A DNA stretch of 64,000 nt from assembly GCF_004362665.1 (NCBI RefSeq), contig NZ_SNXR01000012.1, forward strand, positions 62,001 to 126,000, read 5' to 3'. Below the pieces are notes generated by a model. It worked only from the letters and a program-made list of their open reading frames with translations. It was not told the origin of the DNA and did not search any database. Below are positions 61,238-64,000 of this stretch, piece after piece (position 1 is the first letter of the stretch; the number at the start of each line of letters is the position of its first letter). The DNA comes from Flavobacterium dankookense. GTDB lineage: Bacteria > Bacteroidota > Bacteroidia > Flavobacteriales > Flavobacteriaceae. The translations under genes were made by a program, and so were the position numbers.

Positions 61238-62815
61238 TTAGTTATATTTCGCTCCTATTTCTTTAGCTGCTTTTTCTAAAACGTCAGTAATGTTATCGTC
61301 TAACTTACCTGCTTTTAAAGCATTTAAAGTATCTCTGTGCTTATTGTTTAAGTAATCGATATAATCTCTTTCGAATTCTTTTACTTTATTTACAGGAACA
61401 TTTCTCAACAAGTTTTTAGAACCAGCATAGATAATTGCTACTTGGTCTTCTACTGTATAAGGATCGTTTACGGCTTGTTTCAAGATTTCAACGTTTCTCT
61501 TTCCTTTTTCGATTACGTTTAAAGTAACGGCATCAAGGTCAGAACCAAATTTAGCAAACGCTTCCAATTCACGGAATTGAGCTTGGTCTAATTTTAATGT
61601 TCCAGAAACTTTTTTCATCGATTTAATTTGAGCATTTCCTCCAACACGTGAAACCGAAATACCTACGTTAATTGCTGGACGAACTCCAGAGTTAAACAAA
61701 TCTCCATCAAGGAAAATCTGTCCGTCAGTAATCGAAATTACGTTAGTTGGAATATATGCAGAAACGTCACCTGCTTGTGTTTCGATAATTGGTAAAGCTG
61801 TTAAAGAACCGCCACCTTTTACGATTGGTTTCAATGAATCTGGTAAATCATTCATGTTTCTTGCAATATCGTCATCAGCAATCACTTTACAAGCTCTCTC
61901 TAATAAACGAGAGTGAAGATAGAAAACGTCTCCAGGATAAGCTTCACGTCCTGGTGGTCTTCTTAATAAAAGAGAAACCTCACGGTAAGCTACTGCTTGT
62001 TTTGATAAATCATCATAGATAATTAAAGCTGGACGACCAGAGTCGCGGAAATATTCTCCAATTGCAGCTCCAGCCATTGGCGCATAAACTTGCATTGGCG
62101 CTGGATCCGAGGCATTAGCAGCAACAATTGTTGTATAAGCCATTGCTCCTTTTTCTTCTAATGTTTTTGCAATTCCTGCAACAGTTGACGCTTTTTGTCC
62201 AATTGCTACATAGATACAAAATACAGGTTGACCTGCATCGTAGAATTCTTTTTGGTTTAAGATAGTATCGATACAAACTGTTGTTTTACCTGTTTGACGG
62301 TCACCAATCACTAACTCACGTTGTCCACGTCCAACAGGAATCATTGCGTCGATTGACTTAATACCTGTTTGTAATGGTTCTGTTACTGGTTGACGGAAGA
62401 TAACTCCAGGAGCTTTTCTTTCTAATGGCATTTCATATAAATCACCACCAATTGGACCTTTACCGTCGATTGGGTTACCTAATGTATCAACAACACGACC
62501 AACAATTCCTTCACCTACTTTTAATGAAGCAATACGTTGTGTTCTTTTTACAGTTGAACCTTCTCTAATTCCAGTTGATGGTCCTAAAAGTACAACACCA
62601 ACGTTGTCTTCTTCTAAGTTCAATACGATAGCTTCCAATCCGTTTTCGAATTGTACTAACTCACCATATTGTGCATTTGATAAACCATAAACACGAGCGA
62701 TACCATCACCTACTTGAAGTACTGATCCAACTTCTTCTAAAGTTGCACCAGATTGAAATCCTTCTAATTGTTTTTTTAATATTGCTGAAATTTCAGCAGC
62801 TTTAATTTCCGCCAT
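61238..62815 (-). CDS. atpA: ATP synthase alpha subunit
   Basis: This is a non-catalytic nucleotide-binding subunit of the F1 head. The 525-residue protein has P-loop GDRQTGKT and the family phrases [12 protein letters not shown] and [14 protein letters not shown], with normal length. It lies between atpH and atpG. Confidence 0.98.
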   Translation of the reverse strand: MAEIKAAEISAILKKQLEGFQSGATLEEVGSVLQVGDGIARVYGLSNAQYGELVQFENGLEAIVLNLEEDNVGVVLLGPSTGIREGSTVKRTQRIASLKVGEGIVGRVVDTLGNPIDGKGPIGGDLYEMPLERKAPGVIFRQPVTEPLQTGIKSIDAMIPVGRGQRELVIGDRQTGKTTVCIDTILNQKEFYDAGQPVFCIYVAIGQKASTVAGIAKTLEEKGAMAYTTIVAANASDPAPMQVYAPMAGAAIGEYFRDSGRPALIIYDDLSKQAVAYREVSLLLRRPPGREAYPGDVFYLHSRLLERACKVIADDDIARNMNDLPDSLKPIVKGGGSLTALPIIETQAGDVSAYIPTNVISITDGQIFLDGDLFNSGVRPAINVGISVSRVGGNAQIKSMKKVSGTLKLDQAQFRELEAFAKFGSDLDAVTLNVIEKGKRNVEILKQAVNDPYTVEDQVAIIYAGSKNLLRNVPVNKVKEFERDYIDYLNNKHRDTLNALKAGKLDDNITDVLEKAAKEIGAKYN

Positions 62816-62836
62816 TTTGATATATCTTTAATGGTA

Positions 62837-63364
62837 TTAATTACTAAATTCTCTTCTTAGTTCTTGTAATCTGTTTGCAACAGACGCATTATATTGATTG
62901 TCACCGATTCTCAAAATAAATCCACCAATAATTGATGAATCTACTATGTTTTCGATAGTTATCTTTTTGTTTGAAATGGTGGCAATCTTTGCCAATACTT
63001 TGCTTTCTAAATCTGCAGTGATTGGGAAAGCCGTTGTTACTTTGGCAACTTGAACACCATTCATTTCGTCAAATAACAAATTGAATTGTGAAGCAATTGC
63101 TGCTAAAATTTCAAATCTTTTGTTTTCTTGTAGCAATCTGAAAAGTGATTTCGTTTCTGGTTGAACAGCAGCAAATACTTCTGATAAAGCGCTCATTTTC
63201 AATTCTGAAGAAATGATTGGGCTTGACAAAAATTCACTCAATTCAGCACTTCCAGCAACCGAAGCAACGATTGACAACATATCATCGTTTACTTTAACTG
63301 TATTTCCGCTTGAAACCGCAGTTTCTAAAATTGCTTTCGCATATCTAATCGCAGCTCTTGACAT
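62837..63364 (-). CDS. atpH: ATP synthase delta subunit
   Basis: This is the stator subunit that ties the F1 head to the b stalk. The 175-residue protein has RYAKAILETAVSSG at the N-terminus and the C-terminal strand/helix GGFILRIGDNQYNASVANRLQELRREF. It is 21 nt upstream of atpA. Confidence 0.96.
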   Translation of the reverse strand: MSRAAIRYAKAILETAVSSGNTVKVNDDMLSIVASVAGSAELSEFLSSPIISSELKMSALSEVFAAVQPETKSLFRLLQENKRFEILAAIASQFNLLFDEMNGVQVAKVTTAFPITADLESKVLAKIATISNKKITIENIVDSSIIGGFILRIGDNQYNASVANRLQELRREFSN

Positions 63365-63369
63365 AACGA

Positions 63370-63870
63370 TTAATTTAATTTTACATCACCCAACATTTTC
63401 TCAACCAATTTGGTTTGAGCTTCTTTGTTAGATAATTCATCTTTTAATAATTTTTCAGCAATGTCTAATGATAAAGTCGAAACTTGAGCTTTTAATTCAG
63501 CCAAAGCTGCATTTTTCTCACTTTCGATTGAAGCTTTTGCTTGCTCAATCATTTTTTGACCAGCAGTTTGCGCTTCCGTTTTAGCATCGTTAATCATTTT
63601 CTCTTTGATTTCACGAGCTTCTTTCATCATAGTATCACGCTCTAATCTTGCTTCAGCTAATAATTTCTCATTATCTGACTTAAGATTTTGCATTTCTTTC
63701 TTAGCATTTTCAGCAGAAAGTAATGCGTTTTTAATTCCTTCTTCTCTTTCGTTTACCGCATCAAGAATTGGTTTCCAAGCGAATTTTTTCAATAAGAAAA
63801 TCAACGCAACGAAGATGACAAGCATCCAGAAAAATAAGCCAAGTGAAAATTGTTCTAATAATTTTTCCAT
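63370..63870 (-). CDS. atpF: ATP synthase b subunit
   Basis: This is the membrane-anchored stator stalk. The ATG at 63870 gives MEKLLEQFSLGLFFWMLVIF and 166 residues: one membrane helix then a long charged coiled coil rich in Ala, Lys and Glu. An upstream in-frame ATG at 63933 overlaps the hairpin region and adds an ill-fitting leader. It is 5 nt upstream of atpH. Confidence 0.95.
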   Translation of the reverse strand: MEKLLEQFSLGLFFWMLVIFVALIFLLKKFAWKPILDAVNEREEGIKNALLSAENAKKEMQNLKSDNEKLLAEARLERDTMMKEAREIKEKMINDAKTEAQTAGQKMIEQAKASIESEKNAALAELKAQVSTLSLDIAEKLLKDELSNKEAQTKLVEKMLGDVKLN

Positions 63871-63906
63871 TATATATAAATTCTGTTTTAGAAATTTTTT
63901 TTTAAA

Positions 63907-63941
63907 AACAACAGTTACAACCAACCGTTGCAACTGTTGTT
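63907..63941. terminator. Hairpin between atpE and atpF
   Basis: AACAACAGTT (63907-63916) pairs with AACTGTTGTT (63932-63941), with some inner pairing. It is in a spot where partial termination or RNA protection could raise c-subunit output relative to downstream subunits. Confidence 0.55.
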
Positions 63942-63953
63942 AATTTTTTTAGA

Positions 63954-64000
63954 TTAAGATGCGAATAACGCAGCGAAACCAATACCTTCAATCAAAGCAG
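63954..64000 (-). CDS. atpE: ATP synthase c subunit, C-terminal end (runs off the right edge)
   Basis: The last 14 codons of atpE are visible, reading ALIEGIGFAALFAS then stop, the usual end of the c-ring second helix (with the carboxylate Glu in ALIEG). The rest is outside the window. It is upstream of atpF in the same direction. Confidence 0.9.
   Translation of the reverse strand, partial: ALIEGIGFAALFAS

Overview
The window reads as a chromosomal segment of a Flavobacterium-like member of the Bacteroidota. The DNA is AT-rich. Several upstream regions carry the Bacteroidota promoter element TAnnTTTG. There are many short-signal lipoproteins, a TonB-dependent receptor with a carboxypeptidase-like N-terminal domain, a SLC45-type sugar transporter, SPOR and HU-CCDC81 domains, MbnP/MbnH pairs, and an ATP synthase operon in the order E-F-H-A-G (leftward). 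No rRNA, tRNA or CRISPR array was seen.

Layout. 1-5.3 kb: 5' half of mfd (runs off the left edge), lipoproteins, an epimerase-type threonine dehydrogenase, a lipoprotein with a truncated-globin-like domain. 5.3-7.6 kb: two 172-bp direct repeats, an ammonium transporter, and a 22-bp tandem hairpin repeat. 7.6-15.3 kb: an accessory defence-type island. It holds (a) a translationally coupled leftward operon of a C5-cytosine methyltransferase, a 740-aa protein with two GHKL ATPase domains, and a receiver-domain protein with an unrecognised C-terminal half; (b) a phage-type adenine methyltransferase, a DpnI-type nuclease with intact catalytic and zinc residues, and a small protein encoded directly after dpnI; (c) a Y1/RAYT transposase with flanking palindromic repeats, and a second copy of the small gene and of a 57-bp direct repeat. 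15.4-22.8 kb: a probable sucrose locus (LacI regulator, twin operators, TonB receptor, SLC45 transporter, GH100-like glycosidase, PfkB kinase). 22.8-33.7 kb: a beta-1,4-galactan/galactose locus (galM, two GH53 endo-galactanases, GH2 beta-galactosidase, galK, galT, sodium symporter) with a divergent GntR-type regulator. 33.7-41 kb: M13 peptidase and a copper-linked MbnP/MbnH locus with two peroxidase/MbnP pairs, an outer-membrane barrel and a Cys-motif small protein. 41-60 kb: mostly housekeeping genes (desaturase, plsC, recA, ECF sigma with anti-sigma/barrel fusion, trpS, dprA, SPOR protein, thioesterase, and a cell-envelope operon ending in an EnvC-like protein). 60.2-64 kb: ATP synthase genes, running off the right edge into atpE.

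How the genes work together. The galactan locus can cut galactan outside or at the surface of the cell, import galactose by a sodium symporter and feed the Leloir pathway, although galE is not in this window. The sucrose locus can import the disaccharide across both membranes, hydrolyse it in the cytosol and phosphorylate fructose. The most unusual part is the island. The cytosine methyltransferase operon has no recognisable restriction nuclease; it pairs the methylase with a histidine-kinase-like/HSP90-like protein and a receiver protein, so it may be a modification-linked signalling defence system. DpnI lies next to an adenine methyltransferase whose family often makes the mark DpnI attacks, which raises the question of how the two coexist.
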